Assembly: GCF_008326305.1 (NCBI RefSeq)
Contig: NZ_BIXY01000059.1
Location: 1 to 44,290 of the forward strand
Length of the DNA: 44,290 bases
Origin: Dictyobacter arantiisoli
GTDB taxonomy: Bacteria > Chloroflexota > Ktedonobacteria > Ktedonobacterales > Ktedonobacteraceae
Direction of reading: 5' to 3'
Positions 15,441-24,620 of the stretch are shown here, piece after piece (the stretch's first letter is position 1; every line of letters starts with the position of its first letter). A program made the translations under genes and the position numbers. Under the pieces are notes generated by a model. That model saw only the letters and a list, made by a program, of their open reading frames with translations, made no database searches and was not told the DNA's origin.

Positions 15441-16824
15441 CTTCGTTTCTGCTCCACTCACCATTGCGGTGGTCGGTTTAGGCAAAATCGGTCTGCCGCT
15501 GGCGGTGCAATACGCCAGACATGGACAGCGCGTGATTGGTTGCGATATCAATCAGGAGGTGGTTGATAATCTGAATGCGGGGCGGTCTCACATCCAGGAG
15601 GAGTCTGAACTGGCAACCGATGTGCCGCGTCTGATACGTGCGGGTTTCTTTTCCGCCACGACTTCGACGCAAGCTGCAGTCTGCGAGGCACAGGTCGTCG
15701 TGGTGATTGTGCCGGTGGCGATTGATGCAGAGCATGTGGTCAATACAGCACACATTGATGCCGCAAGCCGGGCGATTGGCGATGCGTTACAACCTGGCAC
15801 GCTGGTGATCTATGAGACGACTCTACCAGTAGGCACGACATCCCGTCATTTGCGCCAGTTACTGGAACAAACCTCGCAACTTCAGGCCGGGAAAGATTTT
15901 TACCTTGCATATAGTCCTGAGCGTGTCTCGTCTGGCTCTGTCTTTCATGATCTGCGCATGTATCCCAAGGTTGTCGGTGGTATCGATGCGGCCAGCACGG
16001 AGCGCGCTATCACTTTTTATCGCTCGGTGCTGGATGCAGAGATTATCGCGATGGCCTCAACGGATGAGGCAGAGTTTGTCAAACTGATTGAGACGACGTA
16101 TCGGGATGTAAATATTGCGCTGGCGAATGAATATGCCTGCTATGCTGACATGCATCAGCTCAATGTTCATGCTGCGATAGCCGCCGCCAATACTCAGCCC
16201 TATTCGCATATTCACACGCCCGGCGTGGGGGTAGGGGGACATTGTATTCCTGTCTATCCTTACTTCCTGTTCTCAAATCCATTGGATCACGCCCAACCCG
16301 GTCTGGCTGATACTGCGCATACGATGCTCACTTTGCCACGTCAGGCTCGTCAGATCAATGATGGGATGGCAGAATATACGATTCAACGCCTGGAGGAAGT
16401 GGTCGGGCCACTCTACCAGCAATCCGTCTTGTTGCTCGGTGTCGCTTATCGGGGAGACGTACGCGAAACAGCTTTTACCAGCGCTAGATTATTGCAGGCC
16501 GCACTACGATACCGCGATGCTATTGTTTATGCTGATGATGTGTTTTTTAACGAGGATGAGCTGAAAGAGCTCGGCTATACTGCCTTACCTGCTGGCTATG
16601 AGGACCGCATTACCGCTGTCATACTGCAATGTGATCATCGTGCATATCATCACTTCAATTTCTCACCCTTCAGTCGTTGTCAGGTAGTGCTTGATGGACG
16701 CCATGCCCTGCGCCGGGCCGAAATTGAGGCCGCCGGTATGCACTATCTTTCCATTGGAGATGGAACGACTCTTGCCGTAAAAAATGACAATGCACAACGT
16801 TTAGCGAAAAAAACGGTCTCTTAG
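15421..16824 (+). CDS. nucleotide-sugar 6-dehydrogenase (WbpA / UDP-ManNAcDH family)
   Basis: The 467-residue enzyme has an N-terminal NAD domain (AVVGLGKIGLPLAVQYA), the central helix signature EFVKLIETTYRDVNIALANE with catalytic Lys and Asn, and the nucleophile region GVGVGGHCIPVYPYF containing the active-site Cys. The C-terminal UDP-binding domain includes LLGVAYRGDVRETAFT. The reaction is a two-step NAD-dependent oxidation of C6 of a UDP-HexNAc to a uronic acid. Family membership is sure; the choice between UDP-GlcNAc and UDP-ManNAc is inferred from the neighbouring WbpB/E/D-like genes. I chose ATG 15421 (MQINTT), with GAGGTG just upstream, over the longer frame from 15370. Confidence 0.9.
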   Translation: MQINTTSFVSAPLTIAVVGLGKIGLPLAVQYARHGQRVIGCDINQEVVDNLNAGRSHIQEESELATDVPRLIRAGFFSATTSTQAAVCEAQVVVVIVPVAIDAEHVVNTAHIDAASRAIGDALQPGTLVIYETTLPVGTTSRHLRQLLEQTSQLQAGKDFYLAYSPERVSSGSVFHDLRMYPKVVGGIDAASTERAITFYRSVLDAEIIAMASTDEAEFVKLIETTYRDVNIALANEYACYADMHQLNVHAAIAAANTQPYSHIHTPGVGVGGHCIPVYPYFLFSNPLDHAQPGLADTAHTMLTLPRQARQINDGMAEYTIQRLEEVVGPLYQQSVLLLGVAYRGDVRETAFTSARLLQAALRYRDAIVYADDVFFNEDELKELGYTALPAGYEDRITAVILQCDHRAYHHFNFSPFSRCQVVLDGRHALRRAEIEAAGMHYLSIGDGTTLAVKNDNAQRLAKKTVS

Positions 16825-16841
16825 TCGAAGAGCATGAAGTG

Positions 16842-18224
16842 ATGCAACTTGCTTTAGCAAGCGATGATGAGGAGAAGGAGAAAGTGCCACATATTCTATT
16901 TGTTACGCCCTATTATCCACCGGAAATAACTCCGCCAGCCATGCGTATCCATGAGATGGCGCTACGACTGGTGCGCCTGGGGCATCAGGTGACTGTGCTC
17001 ACGACTTTTCCCAACTTTCCTTCTGGTGTTGTCCCGCTTGCGTATCGTGGTCATAGACAGTTACGTGAGCAAAAAGATGGCATTACTATTGTGCGCGTCT
17101 GGAGCTATATCAGTCCCAATCGAGGCTTTTTGCGCCGTATTCTGGCGCAGCTTTCCTTCGGATGTGTCGCCCCTTTCCTTGGGGGGAGCGCCGTCGGGCA
17201 GCCGGATGTGATTATTGTTGAGTCCCCGCCACTTTTTAATGCTATTGCGGGACGCCTGCTAGCTTCCTGGAAGCGCTGTCCCTTTATCTTTACGGTGGCT
17301 GATCTCTGGCCGGAGGTCGCGGTAAAGATGGGTATGTTGCGCAATCGTCTACTCATCCGCCTGGCCGAATGGCTGGAGTGGACGACATATCAACGTGCAG
17401 CGCTTGTCTGGGTTGTCACTGAAGGATTGCGGGCTATCTTGTTACAACGCGGACTGGCTGCCAGCCATATTTTTGTGGTGACCAATGGAGTTGACTGTAC
17501 AACCTTTTGTCCCAGTGTAAAAGCACTGGCTCGGGCCGAGTTGGCTTGGGATAACCGCTTTACTGTATTGTATGCGGGTAGCCACGGTCCTTCCCATGGA
17601 TTAGGGGCGATCATTGATACGGCTGAGCGCTTGCACGCTTGTAAGGATATCCGTATTATCTTAGTTGGCGATGGGGCAGAGAAAGAGGCTTTAATGGCTG
17701 ATGCGCAAAGACGCGGGCTGAGCAATATCACTTTTCTGGACCCGCAACCCTATGAGCGTATCCCGCTGCTATTAGCCGCCTCAGACGCGTGCCTGGCGAC
17801 TGCAAGTAAGGCCATTCTTTTTCAAGGTGTGTTACCCGTAAAGATGTATGAAGCGATGGCTTGCGCTCGCCCTATTATCCTCGCTGTGGATGGAGAAGCC
17901 TGCCGGGTCGCGATTCAGGAAGCTGGAGCAGCCATTTATGCCGAACCTGAAAATCCGGCTGCCATTGCTGATGCCATCCTCTACTTGCATGAGCATCCAT
18001 TTGAAGCTGAAGTACTCGGGCAGCGAGGCCGTGCATTTGTTGAGCAGCATTTTGACCGTAACCAGCTGGTGAAAAAACTCCATCAGCAGATTATGACGGT
18101 TCTGCATAGAAATGATACCACACCATATCATGAATGGCTTGCTGACAGCGCTCCATTCCAACTGCCAGAGACTGAGCCATTGAGTAGCGCATGCGGTTCA
18201 CGCGATAGGGGCAGTGCTATATGA
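16842..18224 (+). CDS. family 4 glycosyltransferase (WcaI/WbuB-like)
   Basis: About 460 residues with a GT-B fold. The N-terminal domain opens HILFVTPYYPPEITPPAMR and GHQVTVLTTFPNFPSG, typical of colanic-acid WcaI/WbuB relatives. The C-terminal domain has NGVDCTTF, LYAGSHGPSHGLG and the donor-site region VLPVKMYEAMACARP, where the usual E-x7-E shows as K-M-Y-E. The donor is probably a UDP-HexNAc or a modified sugar. Start choice is uncertain. ATG 16842 follows the previous stop by 17 bases with little ribosome-site signal. GTG 16884, preceded by GAGGAG about nine bases away, would begin directly at the conserved PHILFVTPYYPP and may be the true start. Confidence 0.88.
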   Translation: MQLALASDDEEKEKVPHILFVTPYYPPEITPPAMRIHEMALRLVRLGHQVTVLTTFPNFPSGVVPLAYRGHRQLREQKDGITIVRVWSYISPNRGFLRRILAQLSFGCVAPFLGGSAVGQPDVIIVESPPLFNAIAGRLLASWKRCPFIFTVADLWPEVAVKMGMLRNRLLIRLAEWLEWTTYQRAALVWVVTEGLRAILLQRGLAASHIFVVTNGVDCTTFCPSVKALARAELAWDNRFTVLYAGSHGPSHGLGAIIDTAERLHACKDIRIILVGDGAEKEALMADAQRRGLSNITFLDPQPYERIPLLLAASDACLATASKAILFQGVLPVKMYEAMACARPIILAVDGEACRVAIQEAGAAIYAEPENPAAIADAILYLHEHPFEAEVLGQRGRAFVEQHFDRNQLVKKLHQQIMTVLHRNDTTPYHEWLADSAPFQLPETEPLSSACGSRDRGSAI

Positions 18225-18919
18225 TCCTTAAACCCCAAAAGACCTTGCTGAAAGAGGTAGGGACAACATGTACATGCGTAAAGCAAGATGAGCAATTCGA
18301 AATGTTCTCCGGCCAGGAGGGAAGAATATCCTTCCGCTATCTCTGCTGGTATTACGCTATGAATGTTTTTTTTGCCAGCCTTGGCCTGTTGTTGTTGCTG
18401 TTGTTTCTCCCATTGCTGGCTGCGCTTATTTATATCGATGCGCCCGGACCGATTTTTTATACGCAGGAGCGCCTGGGATACAAAGGGTCCACGTTTCGTA
18501 TGTACAAGTTGCGTTCTATGTATGTCAGACAAGAGCAGACCGCACATTTTGCCTGGACTGCCCGCCATGATCCCCGAGTGACGCGTATGGGACGCTTGCT
18601 ACGCGCAGCGCATCTGGATGAGATTCCTCAGGTGATAAATATTTTGCGTGGTGAAATGAGCTTGATCGGGCCAAGACCAGAGGTGGCAGATTGTGCTACA
18701 AAACTGGAGGCGCTGGTGCCACGCTATCGTCAGCGTTTACTGGTCAAGCCGGGCTTAACCGGGTTGGCACAGGTTATGCATCACTACGGCGATACCCTCC
18801 AGGATGAAGAGACCAAACTCATATACGATTTTTATTATGTTGAACATCAATCTTTTCGATTGGATGTACTGATTCTTTTCAGGACAATGGGAGAGGTGTT
18901 ATTGCGACATGGAAGGTAG
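18221..18919 (+). CDS. polyprenyl-phosphate sugar-1-phosphate transferase (initiating PGT)
   Basis: The 232-residue protein has one hydrophobic re-entrant helix (about residues 47-75, rich in Leu) and then the monotopic phosphoglycosyl transferase core. That core includes GPIFYTQERLGYKG, FRMYKLRSM, the catalytic Asp-Glu dyad in HLDEIPQ, MSLIGPRPE and KPGLTGLAQV. It transfers a sugar-1-phosphate from a UDP-sugar to undecaprenyl phosphate at the inner face of the membrane, starting the repeat unit. It is the short, PglC-like form without the extra N-terminal helices of WcaJ. The ATG overlaps the preceding stop (ATGA at 18221-18224). The next two genes make a 4-amino-6-deoxy sugar, its likely substrate. 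Confidence 0.9.
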   Translation: MILKPQKTLLKEVGTTCTCVKQDEQFEMFSGQEGRISFRYLCWYYAMNVFFASLGLLLLLLFLPLLAALIYIDAPGPIFYTQERLGYKGSTFRMYKLRSMYVRQEQTAHFAWTARHDPRVTRMGRLLRAAHLDEIPQVINILRGEMSLIGPRPEVADCATKLEALVPRYRQRLLVKPGLTGLAQVMHHYGDTLQDEETKLIYDFYYVEHQSFRLDVLILFRTMGEVLLRHGR

Positions 18920-20117
18920 AAGTGTTTCTCAAGCTGTTCAAGTCAGCAAAAAGTTGCCCCGTACAACCTGGCTTCCGTTTGCGCTACCACATATCACGCA
19001 GGCAGAGATTGATGAGGTTGTGGATACCTTGCGTTCTGGATGGTTAACTACTGGATTAAAGACCAGGCGCTTTGAAAAAGAGTTTGCCCACTATGTTGAC
19101 GTTCCGCATGCTGTTGCGGTGAATTCTGCTACTGCGGCGATGCATCTGGCTCTGGATGCTATTGGTATCCAGGAAGGTGATGAAGTCATTGTGCCCGTCT
19201 ATACGTTTACTGCTACTGCTGAAGTCGTGATCCATTGTCGGGCGCATCCAGTTTTTGTCGATGTTGATCCTATAACCTGCAATCTAGATCCGCTTCAGCT
19301 CGAAAAGAGCATCACCGCTCGTACGCGGGCCATCATTGTAGTGGATATTGCAGGCCTCCCTGCCGAGATGGACGCGATTCGGGTTATCGCGGAATCTCAT
19401 GGCCTGCCAGTGATTGAAGATGCTGCGCATGCCTTCCCTGCCTCATATCGAGGACAGCGCGTAGGCTCTATCAATGAATTGACGGCATTTAGTTTCTATG
19501 CCACCAAGACCCTGACCACCGGTGAAGGAGGCATGCTGACCACGGCGAATCCTGAATATGCACAGCGGGCCGCTGTGATGGCGTTGCATGGTATTAGCCA
19601 TGATGCCTGGAAACGCTATGCCGCCGGTGGTTCCTGGTATTATGAGGTTGTAGATGCAGGTTACAAGTACAACATGACCGACATTGCTGCATCCCTGGGA
19701 TTACACCAACTGGCTCGTAGCACCTGGCTTTTGCAACGACGTCAGGAAATCGCTCAGCGTTACACACTGGCTTTTTCCTGTGTGCCTGAAGTCATTACTC
19801 CTCCGAATCCCATCCATTGCGTTCATGCCTGGCACCTGTATCTGCTTCGTTTACGGCTCGAAAGCCTCAACATCACGCGCGCGGCTTTCATTCAGGCTAT
19901 GGCGGAAACACAGATCGGGACGAGTGTTCATTTCATCCCGTTGCATATCCAACCTTTTTATCGTGACCGCTACCAGTTGACCCCAGAATCTTTTCCTGTC
20001 GCATTCCAGGCATATCAACAGGCTGTTTCTCTCCCTATCTATCCCGGCATGACTGATGAGGATGTCTCGGACGTCATCGAAGCAGTGACTGACATCATAA
20101 AAGCATCCAAAAAGTGA
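18909..20117 (+). CDS. second DegT/DnrJ/EryC1 aminotransferase (UDP-4-keto-6-deoxy-HexNAc type)
   Basis: The 402-residue PLP enzyme has the opening LPFALPHITQAEIDEVVDTL and SGWLTTGLKTRRFE, typical of 4-aminotransferases such as PglE, ArnB and PseC. Other landmarks are NSATAAMHLAL, IEDAAHAFPA and the lysine in SFYATKTLTTGEGGM. With the 4,6-dehydratase encoded next it would produce UDP-4-amino-4,6-dideoxy-HexNAc. No second acetyltransferase is present in the window, so the amine may stay free. The start overlaps the transferase gene by 11 bases. No strong ribosome site is visible, consistent with translational coupling. Confidence 0.87.
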   Translation: MEGRSVSQAVQVSKKLPRTTWLPFALPHITQAEIDEVVDTLRSGWLTTGLKTRRFEKEFAHYVDVPHAVAVNSATAAMHLALDAIGIQEGDEVIVPVYTFTATAEVVIHCRAHPVFVDVDPITCNLDPLQLEKSITARTRAIIVVDIAGLPAEMDAIRVIAESHGLPVIEDAAHAFPASYRGQRVGSINELTAFSFYATKTLTTGEGGMLTTANPEYAQRAAVMALHGISHDAWKRYAAGGSWYYEVVDAGYKYNMTDIAASLGLHQLARSTWLLQRRQEIAQRYTLAFSCVPEVITPPNPIHCVHAWHLYLLRLRLESLNITRAAFIQAMAETQIGTSVHFIPLHIQPFYRDRYQLTPESFPVAFQAYQQAVSLPIYPGMTDEDVSDVIEAVTDIIKASKK

Positions 20118-20172
20118 AAAAGTAGTAAAAGTACATTCGTGTGTTAGTAGAGATAAGTATAGGTGGATGATG

Positions 20173-21312
20173 ATGGATTTTTCGCGAAGCTTTCCCCATA
20201 AGGATGGACGGAATTCAGATAAGATCAACGTAGATGTTACAGATTTGCTCAATCGAGATGTTGTGCCCCTGCAATCCGCAACGTCCCACGCTTTTCTGCA
20301 CCGACAAATTATCCTGGTTACAGGGGCCGCTGGATCGATTGGTTCGGAACTCTGCCGCCAATTGCTTGAGTATGAACCAGCACTGGTGATTGCGCTGGAT
20401 ACTAATGAAACAGGATTGTTTGACCTGGCTGAGAGTGTCCGCTCTCATCCGCGCAGTCATCATCTCCAATTACAGATTGGCGATATTACCGATGCTTTTC
20501 GTATGGAATCGCTCTTTGCCAGAAAGCGGCCGTGTATCATTTTTCATGCAGCCGCCTATAAACATGTGCCATTGCTGGAGATGTATCCCGACCAGGCCAT
20601 ACGTACCAATGCGCTTGGCACCTATCATCTTTGCAGGCTGGCCCAGAAATACGAGGTCGAGCGTTTTGTCTTTATCTCAACCGATAAAGCTGCCAATCCT
20701 ATCAGTATCATGGGAGCCACCAAGAAATTTGGCGAAATGGTTATCCAGTCGTTAGCCCGGCAGGAATACCATGAAACCTGTTTTTGCGCTGTCCGCTTTG
20801 GAAATGTGATCGGGAGTCGTGGCAGCGTTGTGCCGATTTTTAAGCAGCAGATTGAGAATGGTGGCCCGGTAACGGTGACTGATCCACAGGCTACTCGCTA
20901 TTTCATGACCATTCCTGAAGCCTGTGACTTAACTATCCTCTCCGCTGCTCTGGCGGAGGCTGGCAAGATTTACCTCCTGGATATGGGCAAACCAGTACGT
21001 ATTATAGACCTGGCGCGCAAAATGATTCATTTGTATAGCGCAGAGACAGAACGCCTGATAGATATTGTCTATACGGGCTTACGTCCGGGTGAACGTTTAC
21101 ATGAGACGCTAACCGCCACGCATGAGCAGTTGAAGCCAACAAGCCAGGGCAAGATCTTTTGTGTCACCTGTAGCGATGTTGTGCCAGACTCTAGGACTAT
21201 CGCGCAATGGGTAAAGCGCCTGGATAGTTATCTTCTCACTGAAGACAATGAAAAGCTGCGGCAGCATGTCTTTGATATTGTGCTTCAACCTGATCTGATA
21301 ACGGTACCGTAA
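20173..21312 (+). CDS. UDP-GlcNAc 4,6-dehydratase (PseB/FlaA1/CapD-like)
   Basis: Extended SDR protein of about 379 residues. The NAD site is VTGAAGSIGSELCRQL. Further landmarks are AAAYKHVPLLE, the motif ISTDKAANPISIMGATKK (where Met replaces the usual active-site Tyr, as in this dehydratase subfamily), GNVIGSRGSVVPIF and VYTGLRPGERLHE. These are characteristic of short soluble polysaccharide-synthesis-2 dehydratases. It has an extra N-terminal segment of about 40 residues and lacks the membrane helices of CapD/PglF. It converts UDP-GlcNAc to a 4-keto-6-deoxy sugar for the aminotransferase upstream. Three ATGs in a row (20167, 20170, 20173) follow AGGTGG; the third has the best spacing. Confidence 0.9.
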   Translation: MDFSRSFPHKDGRNSDKINVDVTDLLNRDVVPLQSATSHAFLHRQIILVTGAAGSIGSELCRQLLEYEPALVIALDTNETGLFDLAESVRSHPRSHHLQLQIGDITDAFRMESLFARKRPCIIFHAAAYKHVPLLEMYPDQAIRTNALGTYHLCRLAQKYEVERFVFISTDKAANPISIMGATKKFGEMVIQSLARQEYHETCFCAVRFGNVIGSRGSVVPIFKQQIENGGPVTVTDPQATRYFMTIPEACDLTILSAALAEAGKIYLLDMGKPVRIIDLARKMIHLYSAETERLIDIVYTGLRPGERLHETLTATHEQLKPTSQGKIFCVTCSDVVPDSRTIAQWVKRLDSYLLTEDNEKLRQHVFDIVLQPDLITVP

Positions 21313-21375
21313 TTGTCAGGCGCTGACAATCAATTTTTAGGCTCTGGAACAGCGCAATTTGAAGGAGATGATGTA

Positions 21376-23091
21376 ATGACACTTGAGCATTACTGGCTCA
21401 TCGTGCTAAAGCAATGGAAACTCATCGTAACGAGTGTGGTGCTGATTGGATTGGGTGCATATGTTGGCAGCCGCCTGCTCACGCCGGTCTATCAATCCAC
21501 TGCCCTCGTACGTGTCAATATTCATGGGAAGAGTGATTCTGCTGACTATAACAATTTGCTGGCAAGCGATCAGCTCGTACAAACTGAAGCTGCGCTGGCT
21601 ACCAGTAATCCGGTTTTGCGTGAAGTTGTCTCGCATGATCGCGATTTAACCGTTGCTCAGCTTGCCAGAGAGACGACTGCCACCGCTGAATTGAACACGC
21701 AACTATTTAAGATTGATGTGCAGGATATACAGCCTGCACGGGCTGCCCATCTGGCGAACGATATCGCCAACGTTTTGATCAGGCAACAATCGCAAGAGAC
21801 ACTGCAGCAAAATGCGCTCTCACAACAAAAATTACAGCAAGATATTGATGACACTAATAAGCGCGTCAGTGCTGTTGCTAACAAGATCAATGCGCTGGAG
21901 TTGCAAATTGCAAAGCTGGAAGGCCGGCCCGGCACTGAGTTACAGGTTGCCACACTTCAGGTGCAAATTACTGGATTACAAAATCAATCTAATCGCTTAC
22001 AGGAACATTACGACCAGTCGCAATCTATGCTCACGCAGTTGGAGATTTCCAATGCGCAGAGTCGTGACTTTCTGCGTCTGGCACAACCTGCACAACCTGC
22101 TCTGAGTCCCATACGGCCACAGGTCATGCTCAATACCGTCCTTGGTCTGGTGGTTGGGCTGGCCTTTGGTCTGGCGCTGGCGCTTCTCCTGGAGCAATTG
22201 GATACCCGTGTACGCACACCTGATGACATCGCCCAATTGCTGAAATTACCTATTCTTACGGTGGTATGGTATGTCGAACAGCTGAAGGGTGCTCGCGCCT
22301 CGTTGATAAATCCTCGGGCTAACAGCATTAACGCCGAGGCATATCGCATCCTGCGTATGAATATTGGCTTTTTAACAGTTGATCGAGCTGTGCGTTCACT
22401 GGTGGTGACAAGCGCACTGCCTTATGACGGCAAAAGCACAGTTGCCTCCAATATCGCCATCTTTATCGCAAAGACTGAGAAGAAAACTTTGCTGATTGAC
22501 GCAGACCTGTACCATCCAACCTTGCATGAGCGTTTTGGCCTGGCAAAAACTACCCGAGGACTGAGCGATGCGGTTGTAGCCTGTTCTCATCCTGCTCAAA
22601 AGCTACATTGCTCATCTTCGTCCGTTGCTTCTCATCTGTGTCTGGACTCTTACATACATGCAGTGGATGTTCCCAATCTCTATGTGATGCCTGCTGGCTC
22701 ACTGCCTCCTAATCCTTCGGAGCTATTGGATTCAGTTGCAATGAATACCTTTCTGGCTAGCGTGATGGGCAGCGATATTGAAATGGTTGTTTTTGATGCT
22801 CCCCCTCTTATTGGATTAGCAGATGCCAGCATTCTGGCGTCTAAAGTGGATGGTACCATCGTGGTGGCGGATATTACGCGAGTGAAGCGCCGAAACCTGC
22901 AACAGATCAAGGAGCAGTTAGCGCATACAGGAGCCTGTGTGCTTGGTTGTGTGATCAATAAGCAGCACCGCAATCCTCGTGATTTGCCCTACAGCTACTA
23001 CCGAGCCGAGGATGATCTGTCTGAGGACGAGGAACGTCCAGGCGCTTCTCCACTGGTACAGCTTTTAGCCCGTACTGGACGGAAAAGTTGA
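21376..23091 (+). CDS. Wzc-like polysaccharide co-polymerase with BY-kinase domain
   Basis: The 571-residue protein combines a Wzz chain-length domain with a bacterial tyrosine kinase. The Wzz part has an N-terminal helix near residues 17-35, a periplasm-type region with coiled coil about 130-230, and a second helix near 255-275 after the LSPIRPQ proline motif. The kinase shows Walker A (ALPYDGKST, about 346-354), A' (LLIDADLYHP) and Walker B (MVVFDAPP, about 470-477). The C-terminus has a small tyrosine cluster (PYSYYRAE) for autophosphorylation. It should control polymer length and export with the polymerase next door. ATG 21376, with GAAGGAG eight bases upstream, is better than a TTG at 21313. 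No Wzb-type phosphatase gene is in view. Confidence 0.92.
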   Translation: MTLEHYWLIVLKQWKLIVTSVVLIGLGAYVGSRLLTPVYQSTALVRVNIHGKSDSADYNNLLASDQLVQTEAALATSNPVLREVVSHDRDLTVAQLARETTATAELNTQLFKIDVQDIQPARAAHLANDIANVLIRQQSQETLQQNALSQQKLQQDIDDTNKRVSAVANKINALELQIAKLEGRPGTELQVATLQVQITGLQNQSNRLQEHYDQSQSMLTQLEISNAQSRDFLRLAQPAQPALSPIRPQVMLNTVLGLVVGLAFGLALALLLEQLDTRVRTPDDIAQLLKLPILTVVWYVEQLKGARASLINPRANSINAEAYRILRMNIGFLTVDRAVRSLVVTSALPYDGKSTVASNIAIFIAKTEKKTLLIDADLYHPTLHERFGLAKTTRGLSDAVVACSHPAQKLHCSSSSVASHLCLDSYIHAVDVPNLYVMPAGSLPPNPSELLDSVAMNTFLASVMGSDIEMVVFDAPPLIGLADASILASKVDGTIVVADITRVKRRNLQQIKEQLAHTGACVLGCVINKQHRNPRDLPYSYYRAEDDLSEDEERPGASPLVQLLARTGRKS

Positions 23092-23153
23092 GTATGCTAC
23101 GCTCTGCTATGGATGGAGTTTGGGAAGAATGGAAAAGTTGGGAGGTGGTAAAG

Positions 23154-24620
23154 ATGCATGTGCCAGCAAGAATGACCAGGGGTGAGCATGGACATATCCT
23201 GGCGTCAGCGGTTTCTCTCGTTGTGGTTGGCGTCATCCTGCTTACTTTAGGATTGGGCATGGCGGTGGGGATTATTGGTCTGTTTGTTCCCATCCTTGTC
23301 ATTAGCGCGAGCGTGCTGCTGATTTTGCTTCTGTTGCGACAGGATGAATGGATCGCTGTTGCCTTGCTTATGCTGAGTTTGTATGTTGATTGGTATCAGG
23401 GACACTTGCTTCTCACGCCTGTGTTGACCGGTGCCTTGCTTCTCATCTTCTTTCTGGCACGCTCCCCTCAGTACAACTGGAGTAAACCGTGTGCCCTGTG
23501 GCTCTGGATGCTCTATCTTGTGCTGGCTCTTTTCCCTGCACTGGAAGGATCGCTTACACGCTATGATGCGGCATTTTATTATCCCAATATCGTCTGTGGA
23601 GCCTTCTTGATGTTCTGGCTGGGCACAGTACTGGCCCGAGATGTCAGGCGTCTGCGCCGCTTTTTCAAAATCCTGGCGGCTCTTGCTACCTGTCTGGCAA
23701 TCATTACTATTATCCAGGATCGGACAGGCATCTTGCTGTTGGGAACCACACGCTTTGATATCTCACTGGCAAGCGTCTCTAACTACAACATTTTCCAGGG
23801 GAGCAATGTATATCGCCTGGGCTCATTTTTCGTGAATCCAGATTGGAATGGCGCTTTTTTTGCGACCCTGCTCTGTATTCCTCTGGGCCTGTGCCTTGAT
23901 TGTCTGCGTTTATCGGGCAAGATCTTTTATCTGACGCAAGCACTGATCATTCTCCCAGCGCTCCTTTTTACGTATAGCATTGGATCATGGGCCAGTACCG
24001 GCGTGGGCATTCTGGCTTTTGTCCTGCTGTCCAGGCGTATGCACTATCGGATTGGTATAGCTCTGTTCATCATAATGGGAGCGCTGATCTTGCTGATCTT
24101 GTTTCCAGAACAAATTGCGCTCCTCTTGCGACACGGATCAGATCCCACTACGCTCATGCTGCGAAATGGAGCCTGGCATACCGCTATGCGCGTGATCCAG
24201 GCCCATCCATTTACAGGTATTGGATTAGGGCTCCAGGCGTATATGCGCCGTGCCGAACCTTACCGGGTACCGGAACAATATCGGCTGCTGGCACATCCCC
24301 ACAATTCCTATCTTGAGTTAGGCGCAATGGCGGGTCTGCCCGTGCTGGCATGTTTTGTCGGACTTATTCTCTATGCTCTAGGACGGGCGCTGTGCAATTG
24401 GAGACGGATTGATAGCAAACAGAGTGCCTTGCTGGGAGGAGGCATTGCGGCCATTATCGCCTTGAGTACGAATAGTCTGAGCGTGAACGCCTGGACGCTT
24501 CCTCCACTGGCGGCCTGTGGCTGGCTCATCCTGGGCCTTATTTCCTCGCCGCTCCTGAGCGCCGAAAAGAACAAGGATAACGAGAAAGGTATTACCCATG
24601 AGCTTACACATGCAACGTAG
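23154..24620 (+). CDS. O-antigen ligase/polymerase family protein (Wzy-like)
   Basis: The 488-residue protein has about 10-12 membrane helices. A large extracytoplasmic loop in the second half carries the family pattern MLRNGAWHTAMRVIQAHPFTGIGLG and HPHNSYLELGAMAGLP, the signature of Wzy_C/O-antigen ligase proteins. It most likely polymerises lipid-linked repeat units at the outer face of the membrane. The placement between the Wzc-like kinase and the flippase supports polymerase over ligase. I chose ATG 23154 because GGGAGGTGG lies directly upstream; longer readings from 23088 or 23094 lack a ribosome site. It overlaps the next gene by 23 bases. Confidence 0.88.
   Translation: MHVPARMTRGEHGHILASAVSLVVVGVILLTLGLGMAVGIIGLFVPILVISASVLLILLLLRQDEWIAVALLMLSLYVDWYQGHLLLTPVLTGALLLIFFLARSPQYNWSKPCALWLWMLYLVLALFPALEGSLTRYDAAFYYPNIVCGAFLMFWLGTVLARDVRRLRRFFKILAALATCLAIITIIQDRTGILLLGTTRFDISLASVSNYNIFQGSNVYRLGSFFVNPDWNGAFFATLLCIPLGLCLDCLRLSGKIFYLTQALIILPALLFTYSIGSWASTGVGILAFVLLSRRMHYRIGIALFIIMGALILLILFPEQIALLLRHGSDPTTLMLRNGAWHTAMRVIQAHPFTGIGLGLQAYMRRAEPYRVPEQYRLLAHPHNSYLELGAMAGLPVLACFVGLILYALGRALCNWRRIDSKQSALLGGGIAAIIALSTNSLSVNAWTLPPLAACGWLILGLISSPLLSAEKNKDNEKGITHELTHAT

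Noticed and set aside
18128-18568. Leftward frame with a Gln run under the sugar transferase gene
   Set aside because: It is the complement of the Leu-rich membrane helix of the transferase, not a gene.
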